DNA of 64,000 nt, taken from contig CAZJKJ010000014.1 of the NCBI GenBank assembly GCA_964546435.1, positions 1-64,000 on the forward strand, in the 5' to 3' direction. The position numbers and the translations under genes were made by a program. Below are positions 45,049 to 54,398 of this stretch, piece after piece (the stretch's first letter is position 1; the number at the start of each line of letters is the position of its first letter). The notes beneath the pieces are model-generated. The model searched no databases and was not told the origin of the DNA. It worked only from the letters and a program-made list of their open reading frames with translations. The stretch comes from CAYNST01 sp964546435. GTDB lineage: Bacteria; Pseudomonadota; Gammaproteobacteria; Pseudomonadales; Cellvibrionaceae.

Positions 45049-46377
45049 ATGAAAGAATTCAACCACCGCAGCATGGCTTTGCACTGGCTCCGGCTGCGCG
45101 CGCTAATGTACACCCTGCGCCGCCTCTTCGATAATCTGATTCGTGATTTCATGGCCCACGGTTGCCAGAAGAGTGCGGCGGCACTGACCTACATGACGCT
45201 GTTTGCCATTGTGCCGCTGATGACTGTCATGTACTCGGTCTTTTCAGTGGTGCCGGCCTTTGATGGCGTGGCCGAACGCCTGCAAATCATGATCTTTTCC
45301 AATTTCATCCCCGAAACCAGCCAGTCGATCCAGGATTACCTCGCGACCTTTTCAGCCCAGGCCCGTTCCCTCACCGCCGCCGGCGTGGCGATGCTGCTGG
45401 TGACGGCTTATCTCATGCTGGTCAATATCGAGGGGACGTTCAATGCAATCTGGGGCGTCAGCAAGCCGCGGCGCGGGCTGTCCAGCTTCCTTCTGTACTG
45501 GGCGGTGCTGAGTATCGGGCCGTTGCTGCTGGGGGTCGGGCTGGCCACCAGCACCTACGTGCTGTCACTCAAACTCATGATGACGGGCGATGAAACCTTC
45601 GGGATGCTCGGCAAGGCGCTCTACCGCCTGCTGCCGCTGGTCACGACCTCCGCTGCCTTTACCTTGCTGTTCGTCGCAGTGCCCAATTGCCGGGTGCCGT
45701 TCAAGTATGCCGCGATCGGCGGTGTGACAACGGCAGTCCTGTTTGAAGCGCTCAAAGTGGGGTTTGCCGCGATGGTGGCCAATTCCAGCTTTCAGCTGAT
45801 TTACGGCGCTTTCGCAGCCGTGCCGCTGTTTCTGCTGTGGGTGAACCTGGTGTGGACGATTATTCTGGCCGGCGCGATTCTGGTACGTACCCTTGCCGAA
45901 CGTTCGTACCTGATCACCGAAGGCAAGGTGACCGATACCGTGGCCGCCCTGAAATGCCTCGCGCTGTTTCATTCCAGGGCGCAGCAGGGGGGCAAGGTTT
46001 CCGATGCGGACTGTTATGCCCGGGGTCTGGGAGTGGTGCACTGGCAGCAGCTGCGGGCGCGCCTGATCAAGCACAACTGGATAGCGGTGACGACATCTGG
46101 CCGCTATGTTTTATGCCGGGACCTGCGCAAGGTGACCGTCTGGGATCTCGCCATAATGATGCAGTTGCAGATCAGTGATCTGGCCGTGACGATTGCCCAT
46201 CCGTCGCGGGAACCCTGGTTCGAGGCCTATCTGAAGATGCGGGCGGATCTGCTGGATCATTCGCAGCATGTCATGAATATCAGTCTCGAGGATTTTTTCC
46301 AGGGTCTGACCGGCGAAGAGGCGCAGCGGCTGCCGGACGCCGCGGAGCCTTCGGCCTCAATCCGCAAAATGTCATAA
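45049..46377 (+). CDS. YihY/BrkB family membrane protein
   Basis: This protein of about 442 residues has the six-helix YihY domain (about residues 20-290), with KSAAALTYMTLFAIVPLMTV and LVNIEGTFNAIWGV. About 140 residues form a C-terminal cytosolic region whose QQLRARLIKHNWIAVTTSGRYVLC stretch looks like a winged helix. AAGGGAAG lies before the ATG at 45049. The family was once called ribonuclease BN, which is now known to be wrong. It is divergent from arsC. Confidence 0.9.
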   Translation: MKEFNHRSMALHWLRLRALMYTLRRLFDNLIRDFMAHGCQKSAAALTYMTLFAIVPLMTVMYSVFSVVPAFDGVAERLQIMIFSNFIPETSQSIQDYLATFSAQARSLTAAGVAMLLVTAYLMLVNIEGTFNAIWGVSKPRRGLSSFLLYWAVLSIGPLLLGVGLATSTYVLSLKLMMTGDETFGMLGKALYRLLPLVTTSAAFTLLFVAVPNCRVPFKYAAIGGVTTAVLFEALKVGFAAMVANSSFQLIYGAFAAVPLFLLWVNLVWTIILAGAILVRTLAERSYLITEGKVTDTVAALKCLALFHSRAQQGGKVSDADCYARGLGVVHWQQLRARLIKHNWIAVTTSGRYVLCRDLRKVTVWDLAIMMQLQISDLAVTIAHPSREPWFEAYLKMRADLLDHSQHVMNISLEDFFQGLTGEEAQRLPDAAEPSASIRKMS

Positions 46378-46502
46378 CGAACCGTTATTGCTGTCTATAC
46401 TTACGGAAACCGCGGACCCGGAGGCAAGTTGCTGAAGGTGCGATCCCGCTGCGAACAAACCGGCAGGAAAAACGCCGACCGACCCCGGACCCGATATTCC
46501 CT

Positions 46503-46868
46503 ATGGCAATACCTCTACTGATCTGTGACGACTCAGCGATGGCCCGGAAACAGGTTGCCCGTGCGCTGCCGGAGGGGTGGGAAGTTGAGATCACCTTCGC
46601 GGAAAACGGTCATCAGGCACTGGAGGCCATCCGTGAGGGCAAGGGAGAAATGGTTTTTCTCGATCTGACCATGCCGGATCTCGATGGCTTTCGGGTGCTC
46701 GAAACCATCAAGAATGAAAATCTCAAATCCGTGGTCATCGTGATCTCGGGGGACATCCAGCCCGTCGCACGTGCCCGTGTCCTGGAGATGGGCGCAGTGG
46801 ATTTCATCAAAAAGCCCATCAACCCCGAAAAGCTCAAAAAGACGCTGTCCACTTACGGGCTGCTGTGA
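46503..46868 (+). CDS. CheY-like response regulator
   Basis: This 121-residue single receiver domain has acidic residues Asp9/Asp10, phospho-acceptor Asp54 (MVFLDLTMPDLDGF), Ser82 in VISGD and Lys103 (DFIKKPIN). It has no output domain. No kinase or chemotaxis gene is near, so its partner is unknown. It is convergent with the ydiJ-type gene, 10 bases apart. Confidence 0.92.
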   Translation: MAIPLLICDDSAMARKQVARALPEGWEVEITFAENGHQALEAIREGKGEMVFLDLTMPDLDGFRVLETIKNENLKSVVIVISGDIQPVARARVLEMGAVDFIKKPINPEKLKKTLSTYGLL

Positions 46869-46878
46869 CGAGCCCGGT

Positions 46879-49800
46879 TCAGGGTGTCTCCGTCTCGCTC
46901 TCACTCTCACTGGCCACTGCCGGCTGACTGCTCGTCAGCAAAAGCTGCAGCGGATGCGGCACCTTCACGAAAGCCTCCCGTTTCACCTGGGACCGGCACG
47001 AATAACCGGTTGCACAGATGACGCCTTGATTGCCACTGGCGCGAATCGGGCCGTGCCAGCTCATGCTGAACAGTCTGGAGGAGTGCTCCCGGTGGGAAGT
47101 CTCGTGGCCATAAGTACCAGACATGCCGCAACAGCCGACGGGGACAACGTCGAGCGTGTGCCCCAGCGCCTGGAATATGGCTTGCCAGGCTTTGAGAGAG
47201 GCGGGTGCCAGGGTTTTTTCCGTGCAATGGGGCAGCAGTTTGAAGTGGCCGGCCGTCTTGAACAGGGTTCGCCGGGTGGCCAGATGCTCCAGTTGGCCCG
47301 CCAGCCACTCCTGGATCATGACGACTTCAGGCGCGTCTTCGGCGAGACTTTTGCGATATTCGCTGCGGTAAGTGAGCGTCATGGCAGGATCGACCCCGAT
47401 CAGCGGCACCCCCAGCGCAGACAGCTGCGTGAGAAATTCCGCGTTGCGTCGGGCCACCTTGCCGAAGGTGTGCAGAAAGCCGTGAACGTGCAAGGGTTTG
47501 CCATTGGCCTTGAAGGGCGCGAGCAGAGGTCGATAACCCAGAAGACGCAACAGAGCGATCGTGTCGATAACGACCTGTGGTTCGTAGAAGCTCGTGAACG
47601 CATCCTGTACCAGCACCACCGTCAGCGCCTTGTCGGCGTCGCTGAGTTCTGCGAGGCCGGCAGGGTTAGCGAACTCCACCTCGTGTTCTTTCATCAAGCT
47701 GCGCAGGCTGACGGCAGGCAGCACCGGAGCGTCTTCAAAACCGATGGCGCTGGAAAAGAAGCGCCGCACCGGTTTAGCCTGCATGACGCGGTTGTACGTG
47801 CCTGGCATGTGCGCTGCCAGAGGGAGCAGAAATTCCAGGGAACCGACGAGGTAATCCTTCACAGGCCGGGTGTAGCGGGTGTGATAAAGCGCCAGAAATT
47901 TGCTGCGGAACGTAGGTACATCCACCTTGATGGGGCACTGGCCCGCGCAGGACTTGCACGCCAGACAACCCGCCATGGCTTCATGGACTTCCTCGGAAAA
48001 GTCGTATTCGCCCTGCTGTAACCGACGAGAATTCTTGCGGCGTTCCGGCCATTGGCGGATGAACTGCCAGAGCGACGGCGGTTCAGCCAGGGAGGTGGCC
48101 GGATCAAACCCGGCTTTCTCCATCAACCGCAACCATTCGCGCATCAGGCTCGCCCGGCCTTTGGGTGAGTGATTGCGGTCGCGGGTGACCTTCCAGGAAG
48201 GGCACATCGCATCATTGAGATCCCAGTTGTAGCACAGGCCGTTGCCGTTGCAGTAAACCGCTTCACTGTATTCCTGCCAGACGGCGACCGGAATTTCGCG
48301 ATCCCGCTCTCCTCGCGTCGGGACGCCGTCGATCTTGAGCAACTGCGTGGTATTGTCCGGCGTTGCGATCTTGCCGGGGTTGAGCTGATTGCGGGGATCG
48401 AAGGCGGCCTTGATGCGTTGCAACTGGGGGTAGAGGCCACCGAAGAATTCCGGTGCATATTCCGAGCGCACGCCCTTGCCGTGTTCGCCCCAGAGCAGGC
48501 CGCCGTATTTGCGGGTCAGTGCCACCACCTCATCGGAAATTAAACGCACCCTGCTGGCCTGTTCCGGGTCTTTCATGTCGAGCATGGGACGCACATGCAG
48601 GACGCCTGCATCGACATGGCCGAACATGCCGTAATCGAGTTGGTGGCTATCGAGCAGTGCCCGGAATTCTGCAATAAAATCGGCCAGTTTTTCCGGCGGC
48701 ACCGCCGTGTCTTCAACGAACGGAATGGGGCGGGCTTCGCCGAGGGTATTCCCCAGCAGACCCACTGCTTTCTTGCGCATGCCCCAGATCTTGTTGACCT
48801 CTTGCGCCCCGCTGGCGAGGCTCTGGCCAATGCAGTTGGGGTTGGCGCTGCGCAGCGCCACCCGCAGGCGATTAAGGCCTTCCTTGAGTTCCGCTTCGCT
48901 GTGGCCGGTGTATTCCACCAGGTTCACGCCCCGCACCGGCTGTTCGCCTTCGGGGAAATACCGGGCGACGTCGACCCAGATGTTGTCCTTTTTTGCCAGT
49001 TTCAGAACTTTGTAATCGACGGTTTCGATACTGGTCGGCTGCGCAGCCATCAGGCGCGCCGCGTCCCGCAGGGCACTGTCGAAATCGCTGTAGCGAACCG
49101 CGACCAGGGCGACAAACCTGGGAATGGGCAATAGATTGATTTTGGCTTCGACAACAAAGCCGAGCGTGCCCTCGCTGCCGCAGAGAATATTGTTGAGATT
49201 GAAGCGGCCCTTGTCATCGCGGATATGCGCCAGGTCATAGCCGGTCAGGCAGCGGTTCAACTGTGGAAATCTGGCCTGGATTTCCGGATGGTGTTCTTTA
49301 AAGATGCCGTCGATGAGACGGTGCACCAGACCGACCCGGTCCTGCTGATCGCTGCGGGCTCTGAATTCTTCCTCACTCAGCGCCTTTGAATGCAGCACCG
49401 AACCGTCCAGCAGCACGGTGGTCAATTCCAGCACATGATCCCGGGTCTTGCCGTAGAGGCAGGAACCCTGGCCGCTGGCGTCGGTATTCACCATTCCACC
49501 GATGGTAGCGCGATTGCTGGTGGATAGTTCCGGCGCAAAGAACAGCCCGAACGGCCGCAGGGCGGCATTGAGCTGATCCTTCACCACCCCGCACTGAACC
49601 CGCGCCCAGCGTTCGGTGTGATTGATCTCCAGGATCCGGTTCATGTGGCGCGAGGTATCCACGATCAGGCCATCGGTCAGGGCCTGACCATTGGTGCCCG
49701 TACCGCCGCCCCGGGGGGTCAGGACGATGGAATTGAATTCAGGTTTCTGCGACAACTCCGCCAGTTTCACCAGATCATCGATATCTTTGGGAAAGGCGAC

Positions 49801-49962
49801 GCCCTGAGGCAGCCACTGGTAGATGGAGTTATCGGTGGCGAGAACCGTGCGGCTGCCATAATCCCGAGTCAGTTCGCCTTTAAAGCCCGCCCGGCTCAAT
49901 TCGTGGAGGAACTGATCGTAAAGCGGCGGCGGGGAAGGCGTTGTGGCGAGTCTTGGAATCAT
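46879..49962 (-). CDS. ydiJ: FAD-linked D-2-hydroxyglutarate dehydrogenase, YdiJ type
   Basis: This 1027-residue protein has an FAD-binding PCMH domain (LTPRGGGTGTNGQALTDGLIVD), the FAD oxidase C-terminal domain (about residues 260-540), an iron-sulphur binding segment (CLACKSCAGQCPIKVDVP), and a C-terminal cysteine-rich region with VGCCGMSGTYGHE. Length equals E. coli YdiJ (1018). E. coli YdiJ oxidises D-2-hydroxyglutarate; that function is inferred here by homology. It is preceded on the same strand by moaE and a small membrane-protein gene. Confidence 0.92.
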   Translation of the reverse strand: MIPRLATTPSPPPLYDQFLHELSRAGFKGELTRDYGSRTVLATDNSIYQWLPQGVAFPKDIDDLVKLAELSQKPEFNSIVLTPRGGGTGTNGQALTDGLIVDTSRHMNRILEINHTERWARVQCGVVKDQLNAALRPFGLFFAPELSTSNRATIGGMVNTDASGQGSCLYGKTRDHVLELTTVLLDGSVLHSKALSEEEFRARSDQQDRVGLVHRLIDGIFKEHHPEIQARFPQLNRCLTGYDLAHIRDDKGRFNLNNILCGSEGTLGFVVEAKINLLPIPRFVALVAVRYSDFDSALRDAARLMAAQPTSIETVDYKVLKLAKKDNIWVDVARYFPEGEQPVRGVNLVEYTGHSEAELKEGLNRLRVALRSANPNCIGQSLASGAQEVNKIWGMRKKAVGLLGNTLGEARPIPFVEDTAVPPEKLADFIAEFRALLDSHQLDYGMFGHVDAGVLHVRPMLDMKDPEQASRVRLISDEVVALTRKYGGLLWGEHGKGVRSEYAPEFFGGLYPQLQRIKAAFDPRNQLNPGKIATPDNTTQLLKIDGVPTRGERDREIPVAVWQEYSEAVYCNGNGLCYNWDLNDAMCPSWKVTRDRNHSPKGRASLMREWLRLMEKAGFDPATSLAEPPSLWQFIRQWPERRKNSRRLQQGEYDFSEEVHEAMAGCLACKSCAGQCPIKVDVPTFRSKFLALYHTRYTRPVKDYLVGSLEFLLPLAAHMPGTYNRVMQAKPVRRFFSSAIGFEDAPVLPAVSLRSLMKEHEVEFANPAGLAELSDADKALTVVLVQDAFTSFYEPQVVIDTIALLRLLGYRPLLAPFKANGKPLHVHGFLHTFGKVARRNAEFLTQLSALGVPLIGVDPAMTLTYRSEYRKSLAEDAPEVVMIQEWLAGQLEHLATRRTLFKTAGHFKLLPHCTEKTLAPASLKAWQAIFQALGHTLDVVPVGCCGMSGTYGHETSHREHSSRLFSMSWHGPIRASGNQGVICATGYSCRSQVKREAFVKVPHPLQLLLTSSQPAVASESESETETP

Positions 49963-50024
49963 AGGGGTATCTGTTGTTAAGCCGGGGAATCTGGTATCTG
50001 GAACGTTTGAACCGTCGCCAGTAT

Positions 50025-50306
50025 TTATCTGCGATGCACAAGATGCAACAGCCGCCCGATGATGAACCGCAGCTCGGCCATCAGCGCAATTACGAATCCG
50101 GCGACTGCCAGCACCAGGCCCGCGAGCACCGCCAGTTCCTGTTGCAGGGACGGCGCATAGTAGCTGTTGGACATGACGACAATGATCAGCCCGATGGCAA
50201 ACAGGACGGCGCCATTGCGAAACCGTCGCAGGATCACTGCCGGCGGCGCGCTGTAATGGGCCAGCAGGGCGGCCTTGAACGTGTTAATTCGTGTCGGCCC
50301 AGGCAT
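50025..50306 (-). CDS. Small two-helix membrane protein of unknown function
   Basis: This 93-residue protein starts MPGPTRINTFKAALLAHYSA and has two hydrophobic segments (AVLFAIGLIIVVMSNSYY and LAVLAGLVLAVAGFVIAL). It overlaps the moaE end by 23 bases in another frame, so the two are probably co-transcribed. An open frame runs further upstream inside moaE and is unlikely to be used. No known family is recognised. Confidence 0.6.
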   Translation of the reverse strand: MPGPTRINTFKAALLAHYSAPPAVILRRFRNGAVLFAIGLIIVVMSNSYYAPSLQQELAVLAGLVLAVAGFVIALMAELRFIIGRLLHLVHRR

Positions 50307-50766
50307 GCGCGGCTTTGTAATCACTTTGTTTGGCGGCGACCCAGTGATCGCCTTCCTTTTTCCAGAATGGCGCCTGGGTCTTGAGAAAATCCATGATGAA
50401 GGCACAGGCGCTGAAGGCATCCTGACGATGGGCGGCGCTCACCCCCACCAGGACAATCTGATCTCCGGGGGCGAGTTCACCGATCCGGTGGATCACCCGG
50501 GCTTTCTGGATCGGCCAGCGGGCCTGTGCTTGCACCACTATGTCGATGATGACTTTTTCGGTCATGCCGGGGTAGTGTTCCAGCCATAAAGGTTTGCTGG
50601 CCGCGCCGGTAAAATCCCGCACTCTGCCGACAAAAGTAACCACTGCCCCGGCCTGGGTTCCGGTGGCGAGACCGGCATATTCGACACCCATGTCGAAGTC
50701 TTTGGCACGGACATCAATATAAATGTCCGCACTGGAGGTATCCGCACCGGGCTGAAGAGAAGTCAT
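50284..50766 (-). CDS. moaE: Molybdopterin synthase catalytic subunit MoaE
   Basis: This protein of 160 residues or slightly less makes molybdopterin by transferring sulphur from MoaD to cPMP. Conserved segments are AGAVVTFVGRVRDF, LEHYPGMTEKVI and RIGELAPGDQIVLVGVSAAHRQDAF, then the catalytic lysine region (KTQAPFWKKEGD). It lies 151 bases downstream of moaD, so a separate promoter or processing is possible. Confidence 0.95.
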   Translation of the reverse strand: MTSLQPGADTSSADIYIDVRAKDFDMGVEYAGLATGTQAGAVVTFVGRVRDFTGAASKPLWLEHYPGMTEKVIIDIVVQAQARWPIQKARVIHRIGELAPGDQIVLVGVSAAHRQDAFSACAFIMDFLKTQAPFWKKEGDHWVAAKQSDYKAAHAWADTN

Positions 50767-50917
50767 GGTGTCGACCCATTGTGAGCAATGAAGCGGTACA
50801 GGGCAGTGAACATCGACAGCCGTTAACCCTGTGTTTTATCAATTCTAGCAATCACAGGCAGAACCGGGCTCAAATGAAAAGCCATGGCAATCCCGATCTC
50901 GGCCCATAGTCGGGGTT

Positions 50918-51190
50918 TTATCCGCCGGTCACCGGCGGGAAGAAGGCGATCTCATCGCCGTGGCGAATGATGTGGCAGGTGCGGACAATCTCTTGATTGA
51001 CGGCCATCTGGATCTGTTCTTGTGCCAGCAGCTGGCCGGCGGCGCTGCGTTCAGTGAGCCAGCGGCGCAATTGGCTGGCGGTGGCAATGGTATCGGGCAG
51101 TTCGACGATTTCTTCCCGGCCCAGCTCGTCGGCCAGCGCAGCGAAATAGAGCACGCGGACGGATTTGACGGCGTCTGCTGGTGTCGTCAT
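50918..51190 (-). CDS. moaD: Molybdopterin synthase sulphur carrier MoaD
   Basis: This 90-residue ubiquitin-like protein begins MTTPADAVKSVRVLYFAALADE and ends in the activatable GG (FFPPVTGG). The C-terminal glycine is thiocarboxylated and gives sulphur to MoaE. The start overlaps moaC's stop by four bases. A much longer upstream frame is only the shadow of moaC. Confidence 0.95.
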   Translation of the reverse strand: MTTPADAVKSVRVLYFAALADELGREEIVELPDTIATASQLRRWLTERSAAGQLLAQEQIQMAVNQEIVRTCHIIRHGDEIAFFPPVTGG

Positions 51191-51675
51191 GAGTTCGCTT
51201 CCGCCGTCCAGTCTCCGGAGCGACCACCGGATTTGGTGAGCAGGCGTGTCGGCCCGATCTCCATTGCCTTGTCCATCGCTTTGCACATGTCGTAAATGGT
51301 AAGCGCAGCCACCGATACCGCCGTCAGCGCTTCCATTTCCACGCCGGTCTTGCCGGCCAGGGCACAGCTGGCCAGCAGTTCCACCCGGTGTGCCTGGGGA
51401 TGGGGGATGATGTCCACCTGAATGTGGGTCAGTGGCAGAGGGTGGCACAGGGGGATCAGGTCACTGCAGCGTTTGGCGGCCTGGATGCCGGCAATGCGCG
51501 CCACGGTGAAGACGTCACCTTTGCGGTTCTGGCCGTCCTGAATCTGCGCGAAAGTTGCCGCGCTCATGCTCACAAATGTCTGCGCGGTGGCGCGCCGCTG
51601 GGTTGTGGCCTTGTCGCCCACGTCCACCATGTTGGCTTCGCCGCGTTCATTAATGTGGGTCAGTGGGCCGCTCAT
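51187..51675 (-). CDS. moaC: Cyclic pyranopterin monophosphate synthase MoaC
   Basis: This 162-residue enzyme completes cPMP from the MoaA product. The signature is MVDVGDKATTQRRA, then KRCSDLIPLCHPLPLTH and GVEMEALTAVSVAALTIYDMCKA, which carries the conserved Asp/Lys site. It overlaps dapE and moaD by four bases each, so it is embedded in dapD-dapE-moaC-moaD. Confidence 0.96.
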   Translation of the reverse strand: MSGPLTHINERGEANMVDVGDKATTQRRATAQTFVSMSAATFAQIQDGQNRKGDVFTVARIAGIQAAKRCSDLIPLCHPLPLTHIQVDIIPHPQAHRVELLASCALAGKTGVEMEALTAVSVAALTIYDMCKAMDKAMEIGPTRLLTKSGGRSGDWTAEANS

Positions 51676-52829
51676 GCCGTACCTCCAGAACCCGCGGGCA
51701 GCAGCTGCCGCATGATGTCCAGATAGATCAGGCTCAGAGCGTCCAGATCAGCGGCTTTGACCCGTTCATCGACCTGGTGGATGGTGGCGTTGACCGGACC
51801 GATTTCGACAACCTGGGCGCCGGTGGGCGCAATGAAGCGACCGTCGGACGTGCCGCCGGCGGTGGACAACTGCGTCTGCCGCCCGGTGACGCTGGCGATT
51901 GCCTGCTGGGCGGCACTGACCAGGCTGCCCGAGTCCGTCAGAAATGGCTCGCCGGACAGGTTCCAGGTGATTTCGTACTGGAGGTTGTGGCGGGCGAGCA
52001 CCGCTTCGGTACGCGCCTTCAACTGCGACGCCGTGACTTCGGTCGAGAAGCGGAAATTGAAAACAACCCGCGCTTCGCCAGGAATGACATTGGTGGCCCC
52101 GGTGCCGCTGTTGATATTGGAGATCTGCAGACTGGTGGCCGGGAAAAACGCATTGCCCTGATCCCATTCAATCGCCACCAGTTCGGTCAACGCCGGCGCC
52201 AGCACGTGGATCGGGTTGATGGCCAGATGAGGGTAGGCGACATGTCCCTGTTTGCCGAGCACCCGCAGGTCGGCACCGAGGGAGCCGCGACGACCATTCT
52301 TGATGATGTCACCCACCTGTTCGGTGCTGGAGGGCTCGCCCACCACGCACCACGTCATGGTTTCACCCCGGGATTGCAGCCACTGCACTACCTTGATGGT
52401 CCCGTCGGTGGCTATGCCTTCTTCATCGCTGGTAATCAGCAATGCCAGCCGGCCCTGATGGTCCGGCACCGCGGCGATGAAAGCTTCGCAGGCGGTTATC
52501 ATGGCGGCGAGGCTGCCTTTCATGTCAGCGGCGCCCCGGCCCCAGAGAAAACCGTCTTCAATGACCGGCGCAAAGGGCGGATGGCGCCAGTGGGCTTCCG
52601 GCCCGGTGGGGACGACATCGGTATGCCCGGCAAAGGCGAGAATCGGACCCTCGTCCCCGCGCACGGCCCAGAAGTTGTCGACCGCCCCGAAACGCAGGCG
52701 GTGAATGGTGAAGCCCAGGGCCTGCAGGCGTTCGATCATCAGTTCCTGACAGCCGGCATCATCCGGGGTGACGCTGGATCGGCGGATCAGTTCCTGGGCC
52801 AGCAACAGGGTGGGAGACAGGCTGGCCAT
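51672..52829 (-). CDS. dapE: Succinyl-diaminopimelate desuccinylase
   Basis: This 385-residue dinuclear zinc enzyme removes succinate in lysine and peptidoglycan precursor synthesis. Metal ligands lie in FAGHTDVVPTG (His) and GRGAADMKGS (Asp); ITSDEEGIATDGT carries the Glu pair. It overlaps dapD by one base (TGATG) and moaC by four, so the genes are translated as a chain. Confidence 0.97.
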   Translation of the reverse strand: MASLSPTLLLAQELIRRSSVTPDDAGCQELMIERLQALGFTIHRLRFGAVDNFWAVRGDEGPILAFAGHTDVVPTGPEAHWRHPPFAPVIEDGFLWGRGAADMKGSLAAMITACEAFIAAVPDHQGRLALLITSDEEGIATDGTIKVVQWLQSRGETMTWCVVGEPSSTEQVGDIIKNGRRGSLGADLRVLGKQGHVAYPHLAINPIHVLAPALTELVAIEWDQGNAFFPATSLQISNINSGTGATNVIPGEARVVFNFRFSTEVTASQLKARTEAVLARHNLQYEITWNLSGEPFLTDSGSLVSAAQQAIASVTGRQTQLSTAGGTSDGRFIAPTGAQVVEIGPVNATIHQVDERVKAADLDALSLIYLDIMRQLLPAGSGGTA

Positions 52830-53839
52830 CAGTTGTGCGCGTGCAGGATTTCGTTGAGTTCAACCGCCGTGCGGTTGGCCTTGCACTCGACGGCGCCGGT
52901 CACGGAGTTGCGCCGGAACAGCAGATCGTCTTTGCCCGCCAGTTCACGTGCCTTGACGTGGCCCTGAACCTGGCTGCCGGCGTCCAGCAGCGCCACCTTG
53001 GTGCCGGCGGTGATGTACAGACCGGCCTCAACAATGCAGCGATCACCGAGGGGAATGCCGATGCCGGCGTTGGCGCCGATCAGGCATTCCTTGCCCACCG
53101 AAATCACGATACTGCCGCCGCCGGAGAGGGTACCCATAGTAGAGCAGCCGCCGCCGAGGTCGGAACCTTCGCCCACCACGACACCGGCGGAAATGCGTCC
53201 TTCCACCATGCTGGTGCCCAGGGTGCCGGCGTTAAAGTTGACAAAACCTTCGTGCATGATGGTGGTGCCTTCGCCCAGATAAGCGCCCAGGCGCACCCTG
53301 GCGGTATCGGCGATGCGCACGCCCGCCGGGACCACGTAATCGGTCATCGGGGGAAACTTGTCGACGCTGCGGACGGTGAGCCACTCGCCTTCCAGTTTGC
53401 ATTGCCACTGCAACTGCGCCAGGTCTTCCAGATCCACCGGCCCCCGGTTGGTCCAGGCGAGATTGCGCAGCACGCCGAACAGGCCGGTCAGGTTGATCTG
53501 GTGGGGTTTGGCGAGGCGGTGACTGAGCAGGTGCAGTTTCAGATAGGCTTCCGGGACCGACTGGGGGTTGGTATCGGTGGCAAGGAGCACGGCCACGACC
53601 GGCTTGTCGCTCCCGGCCAGACCTGCAACGAAGGGCTGATCCAGACGCCCAAGCGTCTCGCACTGGGCGCGGGACAATTCGATAACCTGATTACCACCGT
53701 CATAGCCGATGGCCTGGAGCAGAGGCTCAAGCGAGGTCAGCTCCGGATTGCTCCGGGGAGCGGGAAAGTGTACTTCCAGCCAGTCGCCCGCCTGGTTTTT
53801 GGTGCCGACGCCGAGTCCGAAGGCGTAAAGAGAATTCAT
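52829..53839 (-). CDS. dapD: Tetrahydrodipicolinate N-succinyltransferase, Pseudomonas type
   Basis: This 336-residue left-handed beta-helix acyltransferase uses succinyl-CoA in lysine synthesis. It belongs to the longer DapD type of Pseudomonas, with VDKFPPMTDYVVPAGVRIADTARV, then repeated hexapeptides including GSDLGGGCSTMGTLSGGG and IGANAGIGIPLGD. It is the first gene of the dapDE-moaCD operon; a Spx-like gene lies upstream. Confidence 0.96.
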   Translation of the reverse strand: MNSLYAFGLGVGTKNQAGDWLEVHFPAPRSNPELTSLEPLLQAIGYDGGNQVIELSRAQCETLGRLDQPFVAGLAGSDKPVVAVLLATDTNPQSVPEAYLKLHLLSHRLAKPHQINLTGLFGVLRNLAWTNRGPVDLEDLAQLQWQCKLEGEWLTVRSVDKFPPMTDYVVPAGVRIADTARVRLGAYLGEGTTIMHEGFVNFNAGTLGTSMVEGRISAGVVVGEGSDLGGGCSTMGTLSGGGSIVISVGKECLIGANAGIGIPLGDRCIVEAGLYITAGTKVALLDAGSQVQGHVKARELAGKDDLLFRRNSVTGAVECKANRTAVELNEILHAHN

Positions 53840-53892
53840 GTTGTTAACCTTTCACGTCATGATCAAAAATAAATCCGCCGCGGCGAATCGTG

Positions 53893-54252
53893 TCAATCTT
53901 CCGGGTACAGCCGGGCGTACTGATCCGCTTCAAATCCCACCAGCAAAACTTCGCCATTCTGAAGGATCGGGCGCTTGATCAGGGTCGGATTGGCCAGAAC
54001 CACGGCCGAAGCGTTGCGACTCAGAGTCAGGCTCTGGTCTTTCTGGGAAAGCTGTTTCCAGGTGGTGCTGCGTTTGTTGATGAGTTGCTCGGGACCGATC
54101 TGGTCGATCCAGGTTTGCAACCGGGTTTTGTTCAGGCCTTCGACGCGAAAATCATGAAATTCATGTTCCACACCGCGAGCTGTCAACCAGGCGCGAGCTT
54201 TTTTCACGCTGTCGCAGTTTTTTATGCCGTAGAGAATCGTCTTGTCTGACAT
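53893..54252 (-). CDS. Spx/ArsC-like protein (YffB family)
   Basis: This 119-residue thioredoxin-fold protein begins MSDKTILYGIKNCDSVKKAR and contains a single N-terminal cysteine (NCDSV) and the ANPTLIKRPI motif. That separates it from the true ArsC at 44.6 kb. A gene of this family sits next to dapE in E. coli (yffB), supporting the call. The start at 54252 follows family length; a longer upstream frame is unlikely. Confidence 0.88.
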   Translation of the reverse strand: MSDKTILYGIKNCDSVKKARAWLTARGVEHEFHDFRVEGLNKTRLQTWIDQIGPEQLINKRSTTWKQLSQKDQSLTLSRNASAVVLANPTLIKRPILQNGEVLLVGFEADQYARLYPED

Positions 54253-54398
54253 ATACACTCCTGTTGCGAAGGTGGGGGAGGATACCATAAGGCGCGCGGC
54301 CCCAGAACTGTGCGGCCTTGCGGAGGGCCGGGTTTCATGGCTCAATGCGCGTCCAGTCGAACCCTAACTTGAGCCATTCACGCAAGGTCACTCCCGCC

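Noticed and set aside
46771..48021. A 416-residue reading frame antisense to the ydiJ-type gene
   Set aside because: It overlaps the iron-sulphur and C-terminal domains of a well-supported gene, has low-complexity composition and no domain.
51663..52967. A 434-residue reading frame antisense to dapE
   Set aside because: It is a composition shadow: dapE is certain by its metal-binding motifs, and the opposite frame has no recognisable domain.
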